Part shown: positions 1-11,800 of the stretch, in pieces | Layout: each line of letters begins with the position of its first letter | Numbering within the stretch: position 1 is the first letter of the stretch | Assembly (NCBI RefSeq): GCF_022581195.2 | Contig: NC_061452.1 | Span: 8,749,501 to 8,813,500 of the forward strand | DNA length: 64,000 bases | From: Helicoverpa zea | Lineage: Eukaryota > Arthropoda > Insecta > Lepidoptera > Noctuidae | Direction of reading: 5' to 3' | The notes under the pieces: generated by a model | Told to the model about the DNA's origin: nothing | Seen by the model: only the letters and a program-made list of their open reading frames with translations | The model's database searches: none | Program-made: the position numbers and the translations under genes

Positions 1-226
1 TAGTTATTTCTACATTATGGAAATGACTCGTGTGTAACGGCGTAGATATAACTTATTACCTTACCCTCATAACTTAAAAAAATAGATTTTACCGAATGTT
101 AACCTGAAGTCAATAAAAGTGCTACGACTGCATTATTTAGGTCAAATATATTCAGGGATTTGCACGCAACATGATAATTACAAATAAAAATCTGTCTCAT
201 ATTAGCTATTTTAGCTTTTAGCTTAC
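1..226. other. Intron 4 of the acyl-CoA synthetase-like gene (left edge)
   Basis: On the minus strand this follows the splice donor of exon 4 (CCAG|GTAAGC, GT at 226-225). I see no continuation of the adenylating-enzyme protein in it, so the next exon should lie beyond base 1. Confidence 0.5.
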
Positions 227-1314
227 CTGGGTTGATTACCAGCAGTAATTAAATTAAGATGTGTCAGCTTGGCTCCCTTGGGCAGTCCCGTGGTTCCAGA
301 TGAGTACAGTATTAAAGCTGTTTGTGCCAGCCCTATTAAATTAGCGGATTTTGTGAAACATATTTCAGTATTAATTTCTCACTAAGAGTATTTATTTATA
401 CAGCTAGGCGTATTATACAATACGTCGGCTTTCTTATGTTCAGTTTTAATAGAGAATTTCGATGCGTTTCTCAATTTAATTTTATCATCAGAACTTACAA
501 GATAGTTCAATTTAAATTCAATTAGTACTATTAAATTAATATTCTTACCATTAATTGGGTCGCAGTTTGGTTCAAAAGTATTTACATTAACATATGTCTT
601 AATAAGGTCGTTGAACTTTATCAGGTTCGTATCAGTAACAGAGTCTCCAAATATAAAGAATTTGTCAACCATTTTGGTACCAACCATGGTCCTATAAAAT
701 GTTTTATAAGTCTCGGGAGATACGAACACATATTTTGGCTTTGAGATACTCATTGTATGTACCAATTCATCTGTGAAGAGAAATAGTTGCAAATATTATG
801 AAGTACTTTATTTATGATCCACAGAAAAATTGCTTGGTATTCTTCCAAAGAGATTAACTGGAAAGTCTTGAAGATTTTGAGAATTTGCATTTCAAGACTT
901 ACCTTTGCTGTAGGAGGCGCTAAGAAAAGTCACTGTAGCACCACTACACCACGCAGCGATTGCAGTAATCAAGAATTCCGTTCTGTTCTCACTGCACACG
1001 GCGACCACTTCATCACGTTTCACACCCAAGCGCATTAGCGACGACGATGCATTCACTATTAACTGCACCATCTCACCGAACGTTATTCGCTCCCCCGTCA
1101 TCCCATTGATCTTCGATATTCAAAACAACATCAATTAAACAACACATTTCAATAAAACGCAAACCGATTCAACACTCACACGCCTTACCAGAGCAACTTT
1201 ATCTTTAGTTAGTAAAAATTTTTCTATAGCCAACTTCCCATAATTCATATGTGATGGTATCGGAAATGTATAATTTTTATAAAGAACTCCACGTGTACTT
1301 TCCGTTGGACTCAT
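227..1314 (-). CDS. Acyl-CoA synthetase / luciferase-like adenylate-forming enzyme, 5' four coding exons (partial)
   Basis: Four exons on the minus strand join in phase: 1314-1189 (42 codons, phase 0), 1110-903, 770-549 and 377-227. The total is 707 nt, about 235 residues. All donors are GTAAG-type and all acceptors are AG; introns are about 78, 132 and 171 bp. Exon 2 carries MTGERITFGEMVQLI and a GVKRDEVVAVCSENRTEF segment, exon 3 ISKPKYVFVSPE, and exon 4 the adenylate-forming signature YSSGTTGLPKGAKLTH at about residues 210-225. These are hallmarks of the AMP-binding superfamily (4-coumarate-CoA ligase, firefly luciferase-like, insect acyl-CoA synthetases). Such enzymes activate a carboxylic acid with ATP and transfer it to CoA, often in peroxisomes. 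The substrate cannot be judged, because the substrate-binding half and any C-terminal peroxisomal signal are outside the window. I chose the ATG at 1314; an in-frame ATG at 1371 would add about 19 residues with no family resemblance. Confidence 0.85.
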
Positions 1315-2432
1315 TGCGATTATCAAGTGCTTGATACGGAAGACGTAAACACAATGATATCGAGCACACAAGTAACGATATTTATGCCCCTATGGTCGTC
1401 ACCTTGACAGATAAAAGAAAGATAAAAAAATTAGCGCCCGGAATAAACAATATTTAGGAAGATATTGTAAACTGAACGGCCGTGTAGGGAAGTACAACAA
1501 GTAATTAAAGACTCGAAATTTACGGAACTACAGTGCTTTACAGTTCAATATTTTTGTCACATCCGTTTCCATAAATAAAGTGTTGTTGCTACAATGTAAA
1601 AATATAATATTTTCATAACTTATTTATGTGAATGTAAGAATATGTGTACGAATAATTTAATTGGTCACTATGTTAAAAAGTGATGGAGACCTGTATGTTT
1701 ACGAAAATTACTAATGATATGCGTATAATAAGACATAGTGTATACATATAGGTTGGTGAAGGCAAGGTGCAGGTGTAAACCAGTAGGGCTGGACAATTTG
1801 GCGATATCAAGATGCATAGCACGTGGTGACCGGGACGATGCAAATGACGTAAATGTAGATATATTTGTTTACGTTTCACCGGCTCAGGTTGGGCGAATAA
1901 GGTGAGGTTGCACCTATCCCTGGCTTGCTATCGAGGTCTAACGGTACATCGACTTGTAAACTAGCCGTAAGTTGTCATATTATCTAGGAAATTTTTGCAT
2001 ATTTGATCCATACACCTTGTTCTATTCCAGTAGATTTCGCGAGATATTTCTAAAACTTGTAATTGTAACGATGTAATTTATTTATCCTACCTGTAAATAA
2101 CTAATTTAGCATTTACTAATTGTTTAATCAAACAGTAAATTAATCCAATGAATACGATTAGGGATTAGAGAGGGAATAGCTAAAACTAATTTTTAGAATA
2201 AACTTGAGACTGCCGCGAAAGTGTTTGAAGAATAGGTAGATATTGAGTTCGTCTTATCTATCTTCATAATCCTACATTGCCCACACCGTCATTGTGAATC
2301 CGAAAAACACGTAAATTATCACAAGATAAAAATTTGCTGAAAGAAAACGTTATCAGCAACCTTCATATTACTATCTCAGTCGCGTAACATTTTTCACACA
2401 CAAACTCAAAAGCCAACATAATTATATAATAA
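1315..2432. other. Upstream flank of the acyl-CoA synthetase-like gene
   Basis: AT-rich DNA upstream of the start codon. It should contain the gene's promoter and 5' UTR, but I could not pick out a convincing TATA box or initiator. Short ORFs here lack any recognisable protein character. Confidence 0.5.
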
Positions 2433-2625
2433 CTAGTTTCTGCCAGCGGTTTCACCCGCATCCCGTGGGAACTTCTGCACGAACCCAGATAAAAAGTAGC
2501 CTATAGCCTCGATAAATGGGCTATCTAACACCGAAAGAATTGTTCAAATCGGACCAGTAGTTCCTGAGATTAACGCGTTTAAACAAACAAACAAACTCTT
2601 CAGCTTTATAATATTAGTATAGATA
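2433..2625 (-). repeat. CTAG-ended lepidopteran interspersed repeat, copy 1
   Basis: Begins CTAGTTTCTGCCAGCGG on the plus strand and ends near TATAATATTAGTATAGAT. It contains phrases I recognise as widespread in Lepidoptera (CCGTGGGAACTTCTGCACG, GGGCTATCTAACACCGAA, AGTAGTTCCTGAGATTA, and an ACAAACAAACAAACTCTTC tract). Read on the minus strand it ends in CTAG followed by T, like Helitron-like Lep1-type elements; an RTE-type LINE tail is the alternative. Family assignment is from memory only. Confidence 0.6.
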
Positions 2626-5600
2626 AGGTTATTACTTTCATACTAAACGAGATGGTATGGAATCTATGCTGAAGCATATTCAACTAAAATTGTCATCGAA
2701 CGCTGGAATTTCAGCTGTAAACGTCGCTTCTAGGAACTGTACAAACCCCAGCCTGACTATAATCACAAAAGCAACAATATAGAATACCTCACCTATATTG
2801 AATAAACTTTAGGTTAAATATAAATTATTTAGAAACAGGGAAAGAAGACAGAATTATTTTTTCATCCGTCGACACGAGTTCATTCCCTTAGGATAAGAAT
2901 GAAATAATTCGTCACTCTATATTTTGTTATTATCGCTGTATCCAGGAGTATGAATATGAATTATTAAAGAAAAGACTTGAGAAACAAATTATATGTTGTC
3001 ATCACAAAGGTAGCTAGTGCTTACATTTATAAAATAAACTTGCAGCATAATGCTTGTTGTCACGAGATCTCGTAATAATCATTCATCTGGGCTCAGATTG
3101 TGAGTGTGCACACGTGCGTATGATCATAATCCTTGTGCTAAACCTATGGCCCGCTTGCGAACGTTAATTATGGCTTAAATACTACGAACGGGACTACAGA
3201 GACTTTATATTACTGTTTGCTAAAGTGTAATTACATTGTTTGTTAAGTGAATTCAATAATGTTCAAGGATAATCGTCTTCATCAAATTAATAGCAAAATA
3301 TTGCCCTTAACTTACTCTAATCTTGCAGTACATTTTTGTTCGTTCTTATGTCACAAAATAGTCTTTATGCTTGTTCTATACTCTTGTAAGTTACCTGAGA
3401 TAAAGAGGAGCACACTTTTGCAAGCACAAAACTTTACAGCAAAACGTTCAAAGTGCTTTTCCCTACCCTAGAGAAAAAGCTCAAAGCTGGTACAAAATAC
3501 AGCTCCGTACATTTGAACAGTCGATTCCGGTGAATAGTACAAAGCTACACTAAGCTCTATGTAGATGTAGCTACTCGTAGTATGCTGGGAAAAAACCTAG
3601 CGATTAGTGTGATTGGCTATTCAGTACAAACGGTGCAACTTGTGTATCATAGCGATTTATTCAGATTATTCTATAGGGACTTTATTAGGCATGATATCGG
3701 TCCGTATTCAGTGGTCTAATACTCTTTAGGATTATAGTTCGGAGTAGGATTTTGGAAAGTTGAGTTCTTGCCGTACTGTGAACTGGGTAAGTGCCGATTT
3801 GTTCTCGGTAAAGGCTTTTTCAGAGAAGAGAAAGAGTTTTACTTATTCTCGTTTTGGGTGCAATTCATGGTTTATTGAAAGGAAAAAAGAAAGAGGTATT
3901 CTAGTTTTCTTTTTGGGATGAAGAGGAACCTGAATTACAATGTTTCGGTGTTTATAATGTTATAAAACGTGTGCTATTGTGTAATCAAGATTTGAGAGTT
4001 AGATATTCATTTGTTTTTATGTAATGTAACATCTTGATATTGAGATAATGTTTATATTAGCACTGTGTGGCACTATGTTGATAAAACAACTAGTGATAAG
4101 GGTTTTAGGAAGAATAAAGAAATTGTTTCTAATCTATTTATCTACCGATACAAACTATCTGTACCAAACTCACGTATACAAATGACGTTTCTATAATCTG
4201 TGGTCTGTTCCACTTGCGATGAAACCTTGGATATTTCAAGCAAGCTTTCTTACCGTTCAGCAGATGTCTACTTGAGCATTTCTCACGCATTCAAATGTTC
4301 GTATTATCCCGTACAATATAATAATTCTAAGTGTATCCACGGGTCTAGTGGAGGCACGGTACATTAAGTTGCTCGTGGACTTGGATTGTTGTGGGTAAGC
4401 GTAATTTGTTAGTACGGCTGCGTATGCGCAGGACCGGCTCGCCCACGCGCCTGCAGTGCGCGACGACTCTTCTCACGCCGTGACTCATACGCCGTGATTA
4501 TTTTGTACGTTGTAAATATCGATTGTGACTCCGCTTCTATAGAGCAAGTTACGCTCGTTTAAACAGGAAAATGTTCCAAATTGTTGTACTATGATTCTTA
4601 AATGTTACTTCTTTTTAGATGCCTAGAAAGTTATATTACAGAGCAGAGGTATTAACGATGTTTATACTCTGCATCACATTTACGAGAAAAGGGTTAAAAA
4701 ATGGTTGATTTGTAACTCAAGAACTCTCGGCTCTAGCGTCAAGAATTTAAATGAAATATTTTTATTTACTAGTGCTAGCTAGAACTTTTTCAAAATAACA
4801 TGTCCTTTGTAACAGACAGCTAAGTCGTAAGTAGTTCTCGGTGTTAGCTCCACTTTCAGTAAACAAAGTCTATTTGTTCCACAACATTACTTTCAAACAG
4901 ATATAATTAATGTGAAATGAAATAATTTATTCTCTTACTTCTCTTAGATATGAAAAATATCTTTTACATGTCTTTTTTATTACAAAGAGTAGCAGCTTGT
5001 TCGTTTTATTGTTTGACTTGTACTGAATATCTAAGCAAATAGCTACTTGTTTATACAATTTTTATTACATGTAGATACATAATATTCAGGCGATGTTCAG
5101 TATAAGGCACTAGTAGTAGTTTACGACCGTTAATAGTTAGTGATCTCTTGGCTACATTTGAGGTCAGTCCCGCTAGGATGGCTCCACGTTTACTCAATAA
5201 AATGACCCCCTGTAGTGATGGTACAATTCATGGTAATGTCCGGAGACCGGTCGACTCCTCGAACATAATGTCCTGATTCATTAAGCTATCGGAAGATTAC
5301 ACTGCGGTGGTCGCTACTCTCAAAGTAATGACCCCGCCTTATTTGAACGCTGAGTGAGCATCGATGCAATGCACATCAAATATATAATTGATATCTACTT
5401 GGACGGTTTTCTATTTGACTGAATTAAATATACGGCAAGAGCTTTTTGTGTTTCTCCTTTTCGATATTAATCATTGAGTTTTTGGTCACATCTTCCTCAA
5501 ATGATATTTGATAATATGAGGACGAAAATAATTCTCAAATCACATAATATACTGGCAAAAAGTTACCAGCATAAAAATAGAAGGGTAAACCAAAATAACT

Positions 5601-6489
5601 CACTAATATGTACGTACAACCGAATTTGGGGGGTTAATATTCCAGTATATAAGTTTATTAATATATCGAACGAGATTATAACAAGGTTTCGCTGACACGA
5701 TAAATATAGGATATATGGGGTGGGTGTTCATGGCATTGATAGTCGATTAAGTCAAAATTACCTCCCGCGTTCCGTAGATATTAGGCAGATATTAGTTCAG
5801 TTAATGCCTCAATATAATGGCTGCGAGTGTATTGATGGTCTAAATCAAATCGAAGCTATTGTTTGCCGCCGTTAATATAACAATGAGATTAACCTATCGT
5901 GATTTTAACTAAGTATCGCTTACACGGCTGGTTAGCGCTCGTTTATGAATACCATGTGTAAACGCGTCCCTGTTAATATTATTGCTGCTCATCTGAGGTT
6001 TATACGACATAAGATATTGTTAAGTTTATATTGCATTTTAAATATTCATAACTTTCGATTGCAGCTTGGAGTATGGGTTTTAAGCTATTGTGTGGTCCCA
6101 GTTAGACACATGTTGTTTCACAACGCACAGATAATTATTTTGTTAAATATTCAATCCAAAATTAGAAATTGCAAGTTTGCAGTATAATTTATTTACATAA
6201 ATGGCATCAAACATAGTCATTTGTTTCTCGAGGCTCTAAACAGAAAATCAGTTCTCTAAAACACCTTTTTAATCCTCACCTAGATTCGCCACGCATAGAA
6301 TTAGCGTCTAGATGAGCCTTGACACGTAAGCCTCCAACTTTACGCCTCACCTGCTCACTAGTTCTAAAAAATGACTAATGACATCCTCGTTCGCATACCA
6401 CGCAGTTCCCTCACAAGTTTTAAGTGAAAATTTAGTAAGGTGTAAATGATTTGGTCATGTCTTTAGATAACTTCTTGTAGACCATGATC
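2626..6489. other. Intergenic AT-rich DNA
   Basis: No coding exon is supported. There is a GC-rich, CpG-containing patch at about 4415-4500. ORFs of 60-80 codons are present but have unbiased composition and no known motif. Confidence 0.5.
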
Positions 6490-6770
6490 AGCCTTTTTAC
6501 AGGACCATTGCGGGATACAGGCTTTTCTATTCATAGATAAAAAGATTGGGCTCGAATGCCCGTGTCTGTTCGAGGTGGATTAGCGACTAAATGTTTTTTA
6601 TAAAATCCACATTCCTGACCACGTTTTGCTTCTTCAATGCTGAAAAAATAAAAACATAGAAAGTACACAATAATAACCTCAAAAGCAATGACCTGGCATC
6701 GAATCCGCACATTGTTACTTGAGAAGCCTTAACTCTGGACCACCATAATGAAAACAATCTACTTCCTTAT
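6490..6770 (-). repeat. Degenerate tRNA-derived SINE (probable)
   Basis: On the minus strand the segment contains a box B-like GGATTCGATGCC, preceded by an A-box-like GGTCCAGAGTTAAGG. A body with AAAACGTGGTCAGGAAT then ATTTTATAA follows, resembling the conserved body of lepidopteran tRNA-derived SINEs. The copy is old and its ends are unclear. Confidence 0.4.
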
Positions 6771-6959
6771 GTATGAGGATAAAAACTATTCGCATGTCCT
6801 GTTTCCCCAGGTTTGGGCCCACCTCCATCACCAATCTATGCCAATTTGCAACTGACAGATAGCCAGGCAGATGCTTTCTTATTTATAAACTTTGCCCTTT
6901 ATTCACTCACTTGTCTATGGTAAATTGCTCGTAAGTATTTAGTAAGAAAGTATTCTCCG

Positions 6960-7310
6960 TTGCCATGTATGCCATGTCATCATCTGCCAGGCCCTCTTCC
7001 CAACTATGTGGGGTCAGCTTCCAGTCTAACGGGATGCAGCTTAGTACCGAGTTTTACAAGAAACGACTTCCTATCTGACTTCCTTCTGAACCCAGTTACT
7101 TGGTAATACTGGTCGTCAGATTTTCTGCATTCTGCCTAACTTTAATGACTGCCAAAGATGTTCAAATTACAGCCGGGACCTACCAGTTTAGGGTGCCCTC
7201 CGAAACACGGAAGTATTCGTTATGACAATATGATCCCATCCACGGACCGCGCGGCTTTTACTTAATCGCGAGCTCTTCCATATTATGCCGTCCGCTGAAA
7301 TGATTTAAGT
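6960..7310. repeat. Lepidopteran interspersed repeat (unclassified)
   Basis: Contains phrases recurrent in moth genomes: CATCATCTGCCAGGCCCTC, CCCAACTATGTGGGGTCAG, CTTCCAGTCTAACGGGATGC, ACTGCCAAAGATGTTCAAAT, ACAGCCGGGACCTACCAGTT and GCCCTCCGAAACACGGAAG. I recognise it as repetitive but cannot name the class. The copy has small deletions, and no clear target duplication was seen. Confidence 0.55.
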
Positions 7311-8445
7311 AACTCGACTACTTGTCTAGTAGCTACTTATCAAAAAATAAATAAGTGATACCTGCTCGCAGCATGTACCTAAGCATATTATTTTTAAAGC
7401 AAGGTTCAATAGCATGCGTAACAGAAAACAGTTTTGTGCGGTACCTCTCGTGTAGATAGGACTAGTATGATTTTCATTCAGAGACGTACATAGGTAGACA
7501 GTATTCAAGAAATTATTTATTTCAGTCTACCTATCTATTTTTACCTAGCAGTAATTACACTGAAGAAAATATATAGAGTTATACGTATACCAGAGGTTTT
7601 ATTGTGATTCAAGTACCTATTAGTATTTTTGAAAAGACTTGATTTTCATGTAACATTAATGCAGCAGATAATTGCGTGGGCAAATTACTCAGAAGCTACT
7701 GCTACTTACACTGAAAATTCAATTCACCGTAATTACAGCTAGACTCCCTTGCCTGTCGCGTCACTGCCATATATAGAAACAAGAAAAGTAACATTACGAG
7801 TCACTTAAGAGAGTTTAAAGAATATATTAACATCTTCTACCGATGCGACATAATTTATTAATGTGCATCTAAGTGGCCGCCACTTATGGTGGTCACACAC
7901 GCCACGCACAAGTCACAAGTGTAAGCCCAAACATTGTAACGACTTTGTTTCACAGCTCGCCGGCACGAAGCTCACCGTTATTACGTGTCAATAATGGTAA
8001 TAGAAATTAGTGCCTTCGTCAGAATCGGAAAACTCGTGGGCGTCGCTCACACCAACACGCGATAGCCACTCCATCATTGACTAACAATCGGAAAGAATTC
8101 CAGCCCAAGATATATTACCGACGCTTACCTTCGCGGCTTAGGCTGTAATTATGAAAACAATGATTAGGTTTTCCTGCCCCTTAATGAGGGTTCGGCAAAT
8201 ATTTGGCGCGGGTTCGCTTTGACCCTTAATAAAACATCCTTTAATACAAGTGCTAAAAGATGTTTAGATTAATTCAGGGACCGATTTATCCCTCAGAATA
8301 TTTCAACACCTTAAACACAACAGAATATATTCATTGAATTTAAATTTAATCGTGATATTTATGTAGATAGTCGGCTGCATCAATTTCAGAACATATCGTT
8401 AAGATAGCGATAAGTATATCACTAATATAACTATAACTATAATTT
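7311..8445. other. Intergenic DNA
   Basis: AT-rich with no exon-like segment. Short ORFs look random. Confidence 0.45.
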
Positions 8446-8804
8446 GACTGCCTCGTTGGTCTAGTTGTCGCAAGTGTGGCTGCTGAGCACGAGGTCTCGG
8501 GTTCGATTCCCGAGTCGGGCCGAAATCGCTTTGTGGGTTTTAGAAGACTTTCACAAAGCAGCCCGAAGCCTGGAAGTTGGTGATTGATTCACCCGTGCAT
8601 CGGAGAGCACGTAAATGTCGGTCCTGCGCCTGATCTCTTTCCGGTCGTGTCGGATTGCCGTCCCATCGGGCTATGAGAGTGAAGGAATAGGGAGTGCACC
8701 TGTGTCTGCGCAAATGCTTGTGCACTATAATATGTCCTGCGCAGTTGGCTAATCTCCTTACATGAGAACAGCCGCCGTAGCCGATAATCGGCTAGGAGGA
8801 CATC
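8446..8804 (+). repeat. tRNA-derived SINE, well preserved
   Basis: Starts with a tRNA-like head (GACTGCCTCGTTGGTCTAG, A-box region about 8456-8467) and a perfect internal Pol III box B, GGTTCGATTCC, at 8500-8510. A body containing GAAATCGCTTTGTGGGTTTT, CACAAAGCAGCCCGAAGCC and GGCTAATCTCC follows, ending at about GCTAGGAGGACATC. This resembles the Helicoverpa HaSE-type SINEs of noctuid moths (recognition from memory). A 10-bp direct repeat AAGTATATCA lies at 8412-8421 and 8805-8814 and could be the target-site duplication, although about 25 bp separate its left copy from the tRNA-like head. It is not a functional tRNA gene: the head runs straight into the SINE body. Confidence 0.8.
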
Positions 8805-8814
8805 AAGTATATCA

Positions 8815-11800
8815 ATAACAAGTGTCGTTATCTGGCATCTCTATGGTTTACAAGTTTTACAAGATGCACGTTTGCACAGCGGCCGGCGCAGTGGGCGGGT
8901 GCGAGCGTGAGAAACAAATAGCTGGTGTCGCGTCCACGGCCCCCTTCAACCTCATGAAGAATCAGACCATCTAATGGCCGCCACACTGCTCTTATAATTG
9001 CTTTTAGGCAATCACTATTTATTACTTGTCGCGTGTCGTTATGGAGTTTTACAGCGCCTGTACTTCATCGTTGAAATATTGAACAGCTTGGAAGGATACT
9101 TTTATCGAACGAGCCAGGCCGTAAATAAATTGGTTTCCCGATGTTAATAATTAACTTTATGTTCCAGTATTGACTATCATTGCAACGATTTTTGTATCGA
9201 AAGAATTGACAATCACGAATATAAAACGAGAAATCGCCGTCCATAAAAAGCGAATATTTATTATACTATTTGCTGTTCCCTATTTTATGTGATGTAAGCA
9301 AAATGATCCATTAACAATAAACGCAGGGCGTCGCTTGCAATATTTTACGCAACGAATACAGCGCTGAGTACCGCTATCACTCTTAATTTAGTACCGCCGA
9401 CCATTAATCAAAAATGCGCAAAGTAGGAAATTGAAATTGTGATTTCACATCGAGTGAAAGGTGTTCGCAGTCATCAATACTCGTTAAAAGTTACATATTT
9501 TTGAAAAAGAACGTCTTGATACAGTTGAAATATTATCGTGAATTGTTATTCATGAAATGTTAGTTAAGTAGTAACAAACAGAAGACTGCAAAGATGCGGC
9601 AGGTAGGTAAGACAGCATGACATTTATATGGTATGTGGTCATCTATTGACCAACTTCCGATAGATATAGCCGCGGGTAGATGTGATGTGTAGGATTGCTT
9701 TATGTTTTGCAGAAACAATTGTTTACTACGTCGTTTATGTCTAAATGTTTCATCATAAGTTGGTGTTTAAAGCTTTGAGTCGAGTTATTGTGCTTTGTTT
9801 GATATGTTACGGGCAGTGTTTTGTAGTCAATATACTGTTGTTACACGATTAAACTCACATTTCGTAGAAGTGATGATCTAAGACGAGCTTTGTGCACACT
9901 TGCACACGAAAATACTGGTTATTTTGAGAAATTGGAAAAATAATTCGAATGTCGGAAGATTGAAAAATAAGATAAGTAGTAAAATTGCATTATAAAACTA
10001 CATATGTGTATGGCAGGCTACATACAAAAAGCCTCTTGCAAAAAGAAAAATATTAGGCATCAAAATGTTCGTCTATAGCGGTCAGCGGGTAACGTGCCCA
10101 AAATGCCGGCTGCATTGTCATGGATGGCAATTATACTGAATCTTTGTCCGAAAACTAGGCCAGCCCTCTGGTCATGTGAAGTACCCAGAACTCGAGTCTC
10201 ACTAGTTTTATTTAACCCGAAATGGTTTAATAATAGTAATTCTCGTATACATTTTGAGGAACCATATTTATGCAATTGAAAAATATCAGCACCACAAACA
10301 AAACAATTTCAATTAATTGTAAAACATTGTTATCTACAAGTCGAAGGAGTGCATTAAAGATCTATAAAGCTAGCGTGACTAAATTGCTTTCCCCCTCAAG
10401 ATAACTGGACAAGATTAATGAGCGTAACGTGCAAAACGTTTAAACCCATTTCCAACTGAAATCCGACTAGTCAGTTCCATATATTAGCGCCAGCGAAAAC
10501 GTTCCTGGCACAAATTTCCATCACTAACATTAACCAAATTAGTTAGCTTTAAACCGTCCCGTGAACTAGCCGGATCTCGGTCGTTATGCCAGCGAATTGA
10601 ATAAATTACATCTGTGCTTGAATTCAGCCATCAATAATTCTTGAGAATATGAATTGAGGAATCCTTATGGTGAAACAAAACCTGAAAGGGAAAGTAAAAT
10701 CATTCAAGGAGATTTGCCGCGTTTGCACCGACTTCAACCGCAAAGAAAATTAAAAGTAAATGGAAATTCTACCTCCATTCATAGCAATGGAAAGTTGTAG
10801 TTTAAAAGTTGATCTCGGTAGTTACAAGCCATAAAATAAAGTAAAACAAAATCAGTTCGCTTATCATAAAAGCGAGTAAAGTTACGATGTTACATAATTT
10901 TGGTACTGCAACTGTATGGTATTCTGTTTCACATATTATTACCGGAGCAACTCCGTGATGACAATAAAACCATATCGTAGGTGGTCGCACATTGTGTGCC
11001 TCATATACTAACATATTTTTATTGAACTGTATAAGGTTTTACTGCTCCATCCAACAAATCTTTATGGTGCTAAACATCAAGTCTTTTCTCGAAAGCATAA
11101 TATTGTGCAATCAATAGTGACACGGTTCAGATTTACTTTGTGGCAATTGTTATATGATACCAGTCGTAAAACATCTGTTGATTTGTTACCTTTTGTTCCT
11201 TAATTTTTCAATTGACTTTTTTATTCTAGCGTTGTAGGTATAACCTTTTAATAAATTGCAGGTGACATTCGTAGCTTTGTCTCGTCTATATCAGTTGCGC
11301 TCGCCTATTCTGATCTGAGATATAAAGAAACTCACGTAAGACTGACTTGCTTTATGATCCATTCTCTTGCCCTGCAAACATATCAACTGTATACTTGTCC
11401 GATTTCTGCACCATTTCTTTGAAGCTTACATTTAAATGGAGTGTGGGATAAAATGATGCGAGTAGTTTTTAGTTCCACACAATTGGTTTGTTATAAACCT
11501 TTGGAGTCGAGCTCCATACTGTAATAAATAATTTAGATAAATGTAACAGTCACAATATTGTATGCACGCGCCCACTAACATGAATGGAAGTTATATTAAG
11601 GTCACAGACAGGCAGACACTTTCTAAAGTAAAATAATTGAGTCAATTTATCGAGCGTCTCCACGTCTACAAGGATCGGTGACACTTTAGCGGCCATTGAT
11701 TACCACTAAGTTGTGAGCGATTACGCATGCTATGTACGGACTGTGTCCCGACCAGTCTTTCCAGGACTGCCTACTTGATGATGCCACAACGCATAGATTC

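Noticed and set aside
8446..8525. A tRNA gene
   Set aside because: The tRNA-like head with box B runs directly into a SINE body, so it is not an independent tRNA.
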